From: M3007 sp964484205
GTDB taxonomy: Bacteria > Bacteroidota > Bacteroidia > Chitinophagales > Saprospiraceae
Length of the DNA stretch: 64,000 nucleotides
Reading direction: 5' to 3'
Assembly: GCA_964484205.1 (NCBI GenBank)
Contig: CAZAEZ010000007.1
Coordinates: 1 to 64,000 of the forward strand
Shown here piece by piece: positions 44,005-51,986 of this stretch (within the stretch, counting starts at the first letter, position 1; the number at the start of each line of letters is the position of its first letter). A model generated the notes under the pieces. It ran no database searches, was not told the origin of the DNA, and saw only the letters and a program-made list of their open reading frames with translations. Both the position numbers and the translations under genes were made by a program.

Positions 44005-44518
44005 ACTTTTTTTGCCCAACCTCTGGCGATTCATTTGGTTGGTGGCCGTCCAGGTTATTGTACTTTCGGAAGCTTCTCTTACCGCCGACGGCTATTGCAA
44101 CGTGCTGGTTTATCCGATGTTCATCCTGTTCCTGCCGATCCAGATACCAACGCCAGTTTCCGTTTTCCTGGGCTTTCTGATCGGAATTACAGTCGATATT
44201 TTTACCGGAACCATCGGTATTAATGCGAGTGCCGGCGCCTTGTCGGGCTACACCCGGGCAATTATTCTGAAACGTTTTGCCCCGCGCGGAGAATTTTCCG
44301 GAAAAGAGCCGATCCCATCCCCGGAGTACTTTGGCTGGCGCTGGTTTCTCATTGTAACGGCCATATTTTTTGGTATTCATATTTTTTGGTACTTTTCCAT
44401 GGCCTATTTCACACCGGTATATTTATTTGAGAAAATCCTGCCCCAGGCTTTGCTCGGTTGGGTACTCTCCATGCTGGTGGTCATTGTGCTGACCCGCCTG
44501 TTTCATCCGAAGATTTAA
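43994..44518 (+). CDS. mreD: rod-shape determining membrane protein MreD
   Basis: A 174-residue protein of about five membrane helices, with LVYPMFILFLPIQIPTPVSV and GFLIGITVDIFTGTIGINASAGA, the latter matching the MreD D-x-F-x-x-x-x-G-x-x-A pattern. MreD is an inner-membrane partner of MreC. It overlaps mreC and is followed by mrdA after 9 bp. Confidence 0.9.
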   Translation: MNNKLFLPNLWRFIWLVAVQVIVLSEASLTADGYCNVLVYPMFILFLPIQIPTPVSVFLGFLIGITVDIFTGTIGINASAGALSGYTRAIILKRFAPRGEFSGKEPIPSPEYFGWRWFLIVTAIFFGIHIFWYFSMAYFTPVYLFEKILPQALLGWVLSMLVVIVLTRLFHPKI

Positions 44519-44527
44519 TTCTTAATT

Positions 44528-46519
44528 ATGGCAGACTACCTGCGCGAACGACAACGAACGATCCAATGGGTTATTCTGGCCTGTTCCCTGGCCTTGCTGG
44601 TCAAAGCTGCTCAGATTCAATTGCTGGACGATTCGTTTCGGCGGCAGGCCGATGCCACGACGGTTGAAAAGATGACGATATACCCGCCCCGGGGGCTGGT
44701 ATATGATCGCAATGGCGAGCTGATCATCAACAACAATGCGATGTACGATCTGATGGTAACCTTCAATCAGATCGACCCGGAAATGGATACGCTCAAACTC
44801 TGCCAGTTGTTGAATATCACCAAACCGGAGTTTGAACAGCTGCTCGACAAGCCCTGGAAAACCGGGAAATACTCCCGCTCGGTGCCGTTTGTTTTTATGA
44901 AAAAACTCTCCACCATTACGTATGCGCGCTTGCAGGAGTGCTTGTACCAGTTTCCGGGGTTTTTCGTTCAGGTGCGCAACATCCGCGGGTATCCGTATGC
45001 CGTAGGCGCGCATTTGCTGGGCTACATCAATGAAGTAGATCCGCGGGATATCGAAAAAGGCGGCGGTGTGTACGTTTCCGGCGATTACATCGGGGCCAGC
45101 GGTATGGAGTCGGAATATGAAAACCGCCTGCGCGGCGAAAAGGGCTATGCTTTTTTGCTCAAAGACAATTTGGGCCGCATTGTCGGGGAGTTTGAAAACG
45201 GCAGCTTCGATACGCTGCCCGTCAGCGGCGACGACCTGATTTCGTCGATTGATGTCCGCTTGCAAGCCTACGGCGAACAGCTGATGCAAAATAAAACAGG
45301 CAGTGTGGTGGCCATTGAACCCGCCACCGGTGAAATCCTGGCGATGGTGAGCACGCCAACCTATGACCCGAACGACCTGACCATGACCCAGGACCGCGGC
45401 CCGGTATTCAGCCGCCTGCTGACAGACCCGCTCAAACCGTTTTTCGATCGGACCGTCATGGCCAAATACCCGCCCGGATCGATCTTCAAAACCGTGGTTA
45501 CACTGATCGGCCTCCAGGAAGGCACCATGAACCCCAATGCCGGCATAGGCTGTAATGGCGGCTATTTTTACGCCGGACGCCTGTACAAATGCCACGGACA
45601 CAGCCACGTAGGCAATGTGGTGGACGCCTTGGCCTATTCCTGCAACACGTTTTATTTCAGCGAATTCCGCGATGCGATCGACAAATTTGGTTTCTCCAAC
45701 CCGCAGGCAGGTTTGGATATGTTTGTCAAATATTGCCACGAACTCGGCCTGGGCCGGCAGTTGGGGGTAGACTACCCCAATGAAAGCGCCGGCAATGTCC
45801 CGGACTCCAGGTACTACGATCGCATCTACCCGCGCAAGCTCGGCGGCTGGCGCTCACCCACCATCATGTCGGTCGGTATCGGGCAGGGGGAATTACAACT
45901 GACCACCCTGCAAATGGCCAACCTCGCCGCCTGCATAGCCAACCGCGGTTTTTGGTACCCGCCGCACCTGGCCAAACGTTTCTTGTCGGGTGGTAAAATT
46001 CCGAAGGAATACCGGACGCCGCAGCGGGTCAGCATTGATAAAAAATATTTTGAAATGGTCGTGGAAGGCATGGCCCAATGTGTCAACCGCGGTACGGCGC
46101 GTTCTTGCGCCATTCCCGACATTCAGGTTTGTGGAAAAACCGGCACCAGCCAAAACCCGCATGGCGACGACCACTCGGTATTTTTTGCGTTTGCACCAAA
46201 AGACAATCCGAAAATTGCCATTGCCGTGTACGTTGAAAATGCCACCTGGGGCGCCACCTATGCGGCGCCGATCGCCAGTTTGATGATCGAAAAATACCTC
46301 AACGACAGCATTGCGCCTGCCCGCAAGTACATGGAAGAGCGCATGTTCAACGCCAACCTCACCGACAAGTACCTGGAAAATATCCGGAAGGCGGCAGCCA
46401 AGGTTGAAAAAGCCAAACCGGCGCCGGAACTGCCCTCGCCCGATGTGCCAACGGATGAACCGCCGGCCAAGTCGCCGGCTACGACGAGCGCAGATACACG
46501 GCCGCGCACGAAGCGGTAG
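44528..46519 (+). CDS. mrdA: penicillin-binding protein 2 (elongation transpeptidase)
   Basis: PBP2 crosslinks new peptidoglycan during elongation. After an N-terminal anchor helix (WVILACSLALLVKAAQI), a dimerisation domain leads into the transpeptidase with SIFK (active Ser318, in YPPGSIFKTVV), SCNTFYF (S-x-N) and KTGTS. The last 50 residues are a Pro/Ala/Lys-rich tail. Length 663 is normal for the group. rodA, the usual next gene, is absent; 45 bp downstream lies a palindrome and then the SIR2 operon. Confidence 0.95.
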   Translation: MADYLRERQRTIQWVILACSLALLVKAAQIQLLDDSFRRQADATTVEKMTIYPPRGLVYDRNGELIINNNAMYDLMVTFNQIDPEMDTLKLCQLLNITKPEFEQLLDKPWKTGKYSRSVPFVFMKKLSTITYARLQECLYQFPGFFVQVRNIRGYPYAVGAHLLGYINEVDPRDIEKGGGVYVSGDYIGASGMESEYENRLRGEKGYAFLLKDNLGRIVGEFENGSFDTLPVSGDDLISSIDVRLQAYGEQLMQNKTGSVVAIEPATGEILAMVSTPTYDPNDLTMTQDRGPVFSRLLTDPLKPFFDRTVMAKYPPGSIFKTVVTLIGLQEGTMNPNAGIGCNGGYFYAGRLYKCHGHSHVGNVVDALAYSCNTFYFSEFRDAIDKFGFSNPQAGLDMFVKYCHELGLGRQLGVDYPNESAGNVPDSRYYDRIYPRKLGGWRSPTIMSVGIGQGELQLTTLQMANLAACIANRGFWYPPHLAKRFLSGGKIPKEYRTPQRVSIDKKYFEMVVEGMAQCVNRGTARSCAIPDIQVCGKTGTSQNPHGDDHSVFFAFAPKDNPKIAIAVYVENATWGATYAAPIASLMIEKYLNDSIAPARKYMEERMFNANLTDKYLENIRKAAAKVEKAKPAPELPSPDVPTDEPPAKSPATTSADTRPRTKR

Positions 46520-46563
46520 TGTCCAATGGTGCAGCAACTAAAAATAGGGCTTTTCGGGCTGAT

Positions 46564-46596
46564 AGTGAGGGGGTGACTCGCAGTCACCCCCTCACT
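46564..46596. repeat. perfect 15-bp palindrome with 3-nt loop
   Basis: AGTGAGGGGGTGACT (46564-46578) and AGTCACCCCCTCACT (46582-46596) are exact complements around CGC. No T-run follows. It lies 45 bp after mrdA and may end the mre transcript or be a mobile palindrome. The rest of the 46520-46805 gap shows no gene. Confidence 0.85.
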
Positions 46597-46805
46597 TGGC
46601 CCCCCGCTCAGCCAAACGGGAATGTGAGCCAAAAATAGATTAGCTGCCTTGGTAAACTGCTCTGTTTTTTTGAATTTTGGGTCTACTTTTTTGACAGTTT
46701 GTTGAAAATGCAGCCTGCAAAAATTGTTGTTTGTTAGTATTAACCGCTGACACATAATCAAATAGCATATCTTCATCCCCTGCTTTTTAACCAAATCCAC
46801 CTCAA

Positions 46806-47873
46806 ATGAAACGCCTTCAAGAACTGGATTGGGATACAATCCTTGATTATATTGAAACGGGACAGGCTGCTTTGCTGATAGGGCCGGAAGTCATGCAGTT
46901 TGATGGCAAGCCAATGAACCAAGCTTGGCGTCAAAGTATTTATGAAAAGTTTAAAAGTAAAATAGCCTATTTCTACCAACAGGACGGGCTTTTTCTGTTT
47001 TCCAATAAAATCGTCAAAAACGACGCTGCCCGCTATGTCCGCAAGTTTATCAACGAGCGGGAGCCTGATGAAGCGATTTATCAGAAAATCGCGCAAATAA
47101 AATTCCCGGTAGTCGTATCCATCAACCCCGATACCTACCTTTCCGACCTTGCGTATAAATACAGTATCCGGCACCGTTTCAGCTATTTCCGGAGTCGTAG
47201 CAAAGCTACGGACGATGTTGAAGAACCGAATATTAACCTGCCGTTGTATTATAACCTTTGTGGCACCGTAAATGACGATGAATCAATCATTCTTGATTAC
47301 GAAGATCTGTTTCATCTGATCTCATCCTCCGTCAGTGCACCCGGACTTCCGCCCAAGTTGACTTCGGCGCTGGCCAAAGTGCGTATTTTCTTTTTCATTG
47401 GTTTTCAGTTTGAAAAATGGTATTCTCAATTATTGCTCCGCTTGCTTTGCGGGCACGAAGCCAGTGAAAAATATGCTGTTAATCAGTGGCACGCCGACGG
47501 CGATATCAAGGATTTTCTGCTCCACCAGTTTCAAATAGAATTCCTGGACAAAGACCAATCGTTTCTGGACGAACTGTACGAGCAATGCAGACGCCGGAAT
47601 TTCCTTCGTCCACTGGCCGATGTTGCTTCTCCCGGCAAAATCGATATTATCCGGATGATCCAAACAGGCAAGGATTTGGTGGCGCCGCTCGAGATTTTGC
47701 GGCAAAAAACCGAGCAAACCGAACTTAGCTACGACGTAACGCTTCTGATTGCCCGGTATGCCAACCTACAGGAAGAAAAGCAAAAAGGCATGTTGGACAG
47801 CCGTGACTATTTCACCCAGTACCACCAGGTGATTGATCAGTTGTTAACCATTGTTCACCAATCTTCCATTTGA
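46806..47873 (+). CDS. SIR2-like domain protein, first gene of a STAND operon
   Basis: A 355-residue cytoplasmic protein that I assign to the divergent SIR2_2-type group. The order of motifs fits: AALLIGPEV (about 21-29) in place of the G-A-G loop, VVVSINPDTYL (102-112) in place of the T-T-N-x-D block, LYYNLCGTVNDDES (147-160) in place of the L-H-G segment, and FFFIGFQFEKWYSQLLLRLL (195-214) as the F-I-G-F helix. His of the L-H-G motif is Cys152. The C-terminal 130 residues are helical without a named domain. SIR2 domains in bacterial immune proteins destroy NAD+; whether this one can is open. Its stop lies 2 bp before the STAND gene, so the two are translated together. Confidence 0.72.
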   Translation: MKRLQELDWDTILDYIETGQAALLIGPEVMQFDGKPMNQAWRQSIYEKFKSKIAYFYQQDGLFLFSNKIVKNDAARYVRKFINEREPDEAIYQKIAQIKFPVVVSINPDTYLSDLAYKYSIRHRFSYFRSRSKATDDVEEPNINLPLYYNLCGTVNDDESIILDYEDLFHLISSSVSAPGLPPKLTSALAKVRIFFFIGFQFEKWYSQLLLRLLCGHEASEKYAVNQWHADGDIKDFLLHQFQIEFLDKDQSFLDELYEQCRRRNFLRPLADVASPGKIDIIRMIQTGKDLVAPLEILRQKTEQTELSYDVTLLIARYANLQEEKQKGMLDSRDYFTQYHQVIDQLLTIVHQSSI

Positions 47874-47875
47874 GT

Positions 47876-49582
47876 ATGGCCCAGTATCGGTATCCGGGTG
47901 TAAAGCCCTTTGAGACGCTCGATGCCGGTCAGTATTTCGGCCGTCAGCGTGAGATTCAGGATTTGTACGACCTGATCCTGCTGGAAAAACTGGTGGTGCT
48001 TTTCGGTAAATCCGGTTATGGGAAAAGTTCTTTGCTCAATGCAGGAATCATACCCAAATTAACGGATGCGAACGAGCCTGCACATCGCCGGTTCACCCCG
48101 GTTGTTATAAAATTTGCCAGTTACACCACGCGTACTGCGCACTCGCCGGTAAGCGCCGTTCAAGACCACCTGCTTCGCCAGTTCGGCAAACCGGTGCGTC
48201 CAAAGCAATGGCCGTTCCCTTTTGCCACGGATTCGCTTTGGCTTCTGTTTAAACAATATACGAATGCTAATCCGGGCCGCCACGTAGTGTTGATCTTTGA
48301 CCAGTTTGAGGAGTTTTTTACTTATCCGTTGGAACAACAGGTGCAGTTTAGCGAACAACTAGCCGAGCTGTTGTACACCGAGGTGCCCCAGACAATCCGT
48401 GACAATTGGGAAACTTTGAGCGATCCGGAAAAAGAGTTTTTGGCTGAAGACATCCACGTGCATACGGTCTTGGCGATACGGGAAGACCGCCTGAGTTGGC
48501 TGAACAGTCTGAAAGGCGATCTGCCGGCTATTTTAAACAAACGTTTCGAGCTCAAGGGTCTAACCGACGAACAGGCTAAAGAAGCGATTGTAAAACCGGC
48601 TCTGCTGCCACAGGGCAACGATTTTAGTTGTCATGCTTTTCAGTACAGTCCGGAGGCGCTCGAGTTTTTACTTGCCGAACTAAAGAAAAGTGGTACGGAT
48701 ATTTACGACCACCACCACCGGCAACGCGGTATTGAGGCCTTTTTACTCCAGATTTGCTGTGAAAGTATCGAACGAAGGCTGATCGAACGGGCAAAGAAAA
48801 AGGATCGGGATGAACTGGTAAGCCGGGAAGATCTGCCGCGCTTCGACCGGATTTATGAAGAGTATTACAACAATAAGATCAATGAAATCCCGGAAATTCA
48901 ACGTGCCACGGCAAAACGCCTCATTGAAGACGAACTTATTGGGTTTAACGAGGCAACCGGCGTCACCTTTCGCCTGAATGCCGACGGTCGTAAACTGCTG
49001 ACCCACGAGGGCGTTGATGAGGCGTTATTGAAAAAACTGGTGGATTGTTTTCTGTTGCGTACCGAGCCCAATACCACGGGCGGTTTTAATTATGAAATCA
49101 GCCACGATACCCTGCTCATGCCGGTTTTGAAGGCAAAAGAAATCCGACTGGCCGAAGAAAGGCGTGAACTGGAAGCGGGAGAAAAGCTCAAGCGGGAAAA
49201 GGAGATCGCCGAAGAGCGGAAAAAACGTCGCCGGGCGAATATCGTGGCGGCATTGGGTGTCCTGCTGGCCCTGATCGCTGCAGGAGCCTCGTACTTCGCT
49301 TATCAGGCGCGCGATCTGGCACAAAAAGCCGAACGGGAAGCCATTGATGCCCTCGAAAAAGCCCGCATTGCGCAACAGATTTCAGAAACCAGATTAAAGG
49401 AACTGCAACGGGAACAAGCCCGGGCATTAATTATCCGGGGAGATGATTTTCAACGGTATGGGCAGCATAGCGATGCACTCTATGAATACGAACAGGCACT
49501 TAAACTCACACCGGAGGATGAAAACCTGATCCGCCTTATTGAACAATGCAAACGCCTGATAAATACCCAAAATCACAAGTGA
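47876..49582 (+). CDS. STAND-type NTPase with transmembrane segment and TPR tail
   Basis: A 568-residue protein. It starts YRYPGVKPFETLDAGQYFGR, the lead-in typical of nSTAND1 NTPases, then shows Walker A GKSGYGKSS (44-52) and Walker B VVLIFDQFEEFF (about 137-148) and a helical arm. RKKRRRANIVAALGVLLALIAAGASYF gives a single membrane helix at about 451-475; the positive charges on its N-side predict a cytoplasmic NTPase and a periplasmic C-terminus of about 90 residues, a coil and one TPR-like pair (GDDFQRYGQHSDALYEYEQAL). STAND NTPases are signal-driven switches, including antiviral Avs proteins. The ATG at 47876 is preferred; a TTG at 47870 overlaps the SIR2 stop. The next gene begins 7 bp after its stop. 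Confidence 0.85.
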   Translation: MAQYRYPGVKPFETLDAGQYFGRQREIQDLYDLILLEKLVVLFGKSGYGKSSLLNAGIIPKLTDANEPAHRRFTPVVIKFASYTTRTAHSPVSAVQDHLLRQFGKPVRPKQWPFPFATDSLWLLFKQYTNANPGRHVVLIFDQFEEFFTYPLEQQVQFSEQLAELLYTEVPQTIRDNWETLSDPEKEFLAEDIHVHTVLAIREDRLSWLNSLKGDLPAILNKRFELKGLTDEQAKEAIVKPALLPQGNDFSCHAFQYSPEALEFLLAELKKSGTDIYDHHHRQRGIEAFLLQICCESIERRLIERAKKKDRDELVSREDLPRFDRIYEEYYNNKINEIPEIQRATAKRLIEDELIGFNEATGVTFRLNADGRKLLTHEGVDEALLKKLVDCFLLRTEPNTTGGFNYEISHDTLLMPVLKAKEIRLAEERRELEAGEKLKREKEIAEERKKRRRANIVAALGVLLALIAAGASYFAYQARDLAQKAEREAIDALEKARIAQQISETRLKELQREQARALIIRGDDFQRYGQHSDALYEYEQALKLTPEDENLIRLIEQCKRLINTQNHK

Positions 49583-49589
49583 CGACAAT

Positions 49590-51986
49590 ATGAAACCAAT
49601 CCTTACTCTATTCCTGTTTTTATACGCTGTAAGTTTCGCCGGCGCTCAATGTAACTACAGCGAACTGCTGGCCAAGGGGAAAACGCATTTCAGCCAACAG
49701 CGATTCAGTGAAGCGTTGAGTTTTTATAATGCAGCCCGCAATTGCGACAGATCAAAAACGGAGGAGGTGGATGCGGCAGTAGATGAATTGTTTGCGACCA
49801 TAGAATTACAAAAAGAAAATGCGCGTAAAAATCGCGAACAGGCCGAAATGTTACGCCGCCAGGCCGAAGCGGCACAGGCCGAAGCCAACCGTGAAAAACA
49901 GCGATCCGACTCGCTTTATGCAGCACGCCAACAGACGCTTTTTGATGCGGACAATGCCCGCTTGCGCGCCATTGTGGAACAAAAAAAAGCAGATTCCCTG
50001 GCCGGCAGGGGCGCCTTGCTGCTTTCTACCCTTGTCCAAAAGGACGAAAACGAGGGCTTGCAACAATTGATCCATTTGGGCTACCGGTATTTTGCCTATA
50101 ACACAGATCAACTTGGCCGGGATTACGCCCAGGCGCGCATCTATTTCGCGCTGGCTGGTTTCATTGAAACCAACCCTAAAATTGAACAGATGATCCAATG
50201 CGCCCAACTGGGCGTGCAGGCCGATAAGTTGTTTTTCGAAGGCGAAATTGATTCGGCTGAAGTTAGGTATCGGGAAATAGTGCAGCTTCTGGAAGCAGTT
50301 TCGGAAGATCCGGTTTACGAACGAAAACAAATTGCCGACATACAGGAAATCAATTCCCTGATAGAAAAACAGGCTCTTGAACAAAAAGTAGCAGTCGCAG
50401 ATGTGCTGGTGCTGGATGGGAACTGGTGGACGGTCCCCGCTGCCTTGTTCGCGCTTCGCCCGCCGGCAGCCGTCATTATTCGAAACAACAACGCCCTGAC
50501 AGACGCTTTGCCCTATCAACTCCTGCAGCAACAAGGAATTCAAAGGCTGACCATTGAAAATTGTCCGCGATTTACCGGGGTTAATTCCTGGGGAGCGCTG
50601 ACAGGTTTGGAAGCCTTGCATATTTTGGGCAACACGGCATTACAGGCGCTTTATCTGCCCGGCAGGTTGGCCGGGCTGAAAACCCTGACGGTTGAAAATA
50701 ACGCCAATTTAGTACGCCTTCATTCGACCGAACCGTTGCTGCAGCTGCAAGCACTTACTTTGAAGAACAACCCCTTGCTTAGTGAGACCACTATTTTGGC
50801 CGACTTGCCGGCCATGAAGAACCTGGATATTGCGGGAAATTTTTCCCTTGCCACCACCGGCCTTCCCATTGCCAGGATGGCGGCACTGGAGCGCCTCGCA
50901 GTATCCGATATCCGAGGGTTAAAGGTGTTTTCCGGCGCCGGGCATTACCCCCGGCTTCGTTACCTGACGCTTCGGAATATGCCCGATCTGGTGCGTATTG
51001 AAAATTTTTCAAATTTGCCCGTGCTGGAATCCATGGCCCTGGAAGGGAACCCCGCATTGAAAAATTTGAGAGCGTTCAAAAAAATACCTGCACTAAAGCA
51101 GCTCGCCGTTGAAAAAAACGACAGACTGCACTCCGTACTAAAATGGAGCACCCTGGATTCCCTGCAATCAGTTTCTATAACGGATAATGCCCGCCTTCGC
51201 CGTCTGGGCAATTGGCAGGCATTAAAAAAAGTGCCGGTTAAGCGGCTGGGCGGAAACAATTTTTTACATAAAAACCTTTCGGTACAGTTTTCTTTTTTAT
51301 CCGATTTTTTTAGCGACAACAGTTTCAATGCCGCCTATAGCCTGGGATTGAATTTTTATATCGAAAGTCCCAAAAGTTTCTTGTCATTTGTGCCTTCTAT
51401 AGAGTATTTTCGGTTTGAAGGGCTTTCCGCTTCCGATACATCAAAATACCTGCCCTTTTTTCGCGCATCAAGGACAATCAAAAACCCCGTTTCGGGCGTC
51501 GAAATGGAACAGGTTCGGTATCTGAATGGTGTGCAGCGTTATGACTTTCGCTATCTCAACCTCAAACTGCTTGGCAAATTAAATCTTATTTCAACCGAAA
51601 CGCCGATGTATTTTTTATTCGGGCCTTCGCTGATGTACCGGTTTTCGGGTAGGGTGAGCGCGGAGATAGATGGTTCAGGGGAATTTTTCAAGGAGGAATT
51701 ACAGGACAAAATTGCCCCTTATTTATTTGGCGGGATAGGACTTTTTATTCCGATTAAACGCTTTGTTCTGTTCGGCGAATTTGGCGGTAATTTTCCAATA
51801 GGAAATACCTACAATGACAATACCATTCGGCGTACTTTTTATTCAAGCAATGCGACGGTTTTCAATACTACGCCTGTCGACAACGCTTTTATTATCAATT
51901 ACAAACAGCCGGCTTTTGAAACGTTTGCAGCAATTACCTTGGGTGTATCGTATCAATTGAATTATTACAATCCCTTTGCGAAATGA
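49590..51986 (+). CDS. secreted TPR/coiled-coil/leucine-rich/beta-barrel protein A
   Basis: A 798-residue protein of an architecture I do not recognise. Signal peptide (LFLFLYAVSFAGA) then a TPR pair (YSELLAKGKTHFSQQRFSEALSFYN) with a coiled coil to about 150, more TPR-like helices to 265, leucine-rich-repeat-like units from VLVLDGNWWTVP (about 271) to 551, and a C-terminal region of about 230 residues with alternating beta strands ending FAAITLGVSYQLNYYNPFAK, probably an outer-membrane barrel. The TPR/coil segment resembles the tail of the STAND protein encoded just upstream. It shares its whole order with the next gene, whose ATG overlaps its stop by 4 bp. Confidence 0.78.
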   Translation: MKPILTLFLFLYAVSFAGAQCNYSELLAKGKTHFSQQRFSEALSFYNAARNCDRSKTEEVDAAVDELFATIELQKENARKNREQAEMLRRQAEAAQAEANREKQRSDSLYAARQQTLFDADNARLRAIVEQKKADSLAGRGALLLSTLVQKDENEGLQQLIHLGYRYFAYNTDQLGRDYAQARIYFALAGFIETNPKIEQMIQCAQLGVQADKLFFEGEIDSAEVRYREIVQLLEAVSEDPVYERKQIADIQEINSLIEKQALEQKVAVADVLVLDGNWWTVPAALFALRPPAAVIIRNNNALTDALPYQLLQQQGIQRLTIENCPRFTGVNSWGALTGLEALHILGNTALQALYLPGRLAGLKTLTVENNANLVRLHSTEPLLQLQALTLKNNPLLSETTILADLPAMKNLDIAGNFSLATTGLPIARMAALERLAVSDIRGLKVFSGAGHYPRLRYLTLRNMPDLVRIENFSNLPVLESMALEGNPALKNLRAFKKIPALKQLAVEKNDRLHSVLKWSTLDSLQSVSITDNARLRRLGNWQALKKVPVKRLGGNNFLHKNLSVQFSFLSDFFSDNSFNAAYSLGLNFYIESPKSFLSFVPSIEYFRFEGLSASDTSKYLPFFRASRTIKNPVSGVEMEQVRYLNGVQRYDFRYLNLKLLGKLNLISTETPMYFLFGPSLMYRFSGRVSAEIDGSGEFFKEELQDKIAPYLFGGIGLFIPIKRFVLFGEFGGNFPIGNTYNDNTIRRTFYSSNATVFNTTPVDNAFIINYKQPAFETFAAITLGVSYQLNYYNPFAK

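Noticed and set aside
46564..46596. Intrinsic terminator after mrdA
   Set aside because: The 15-bp stem is perfect but no T-run follows, so it is listed as a palindrome.
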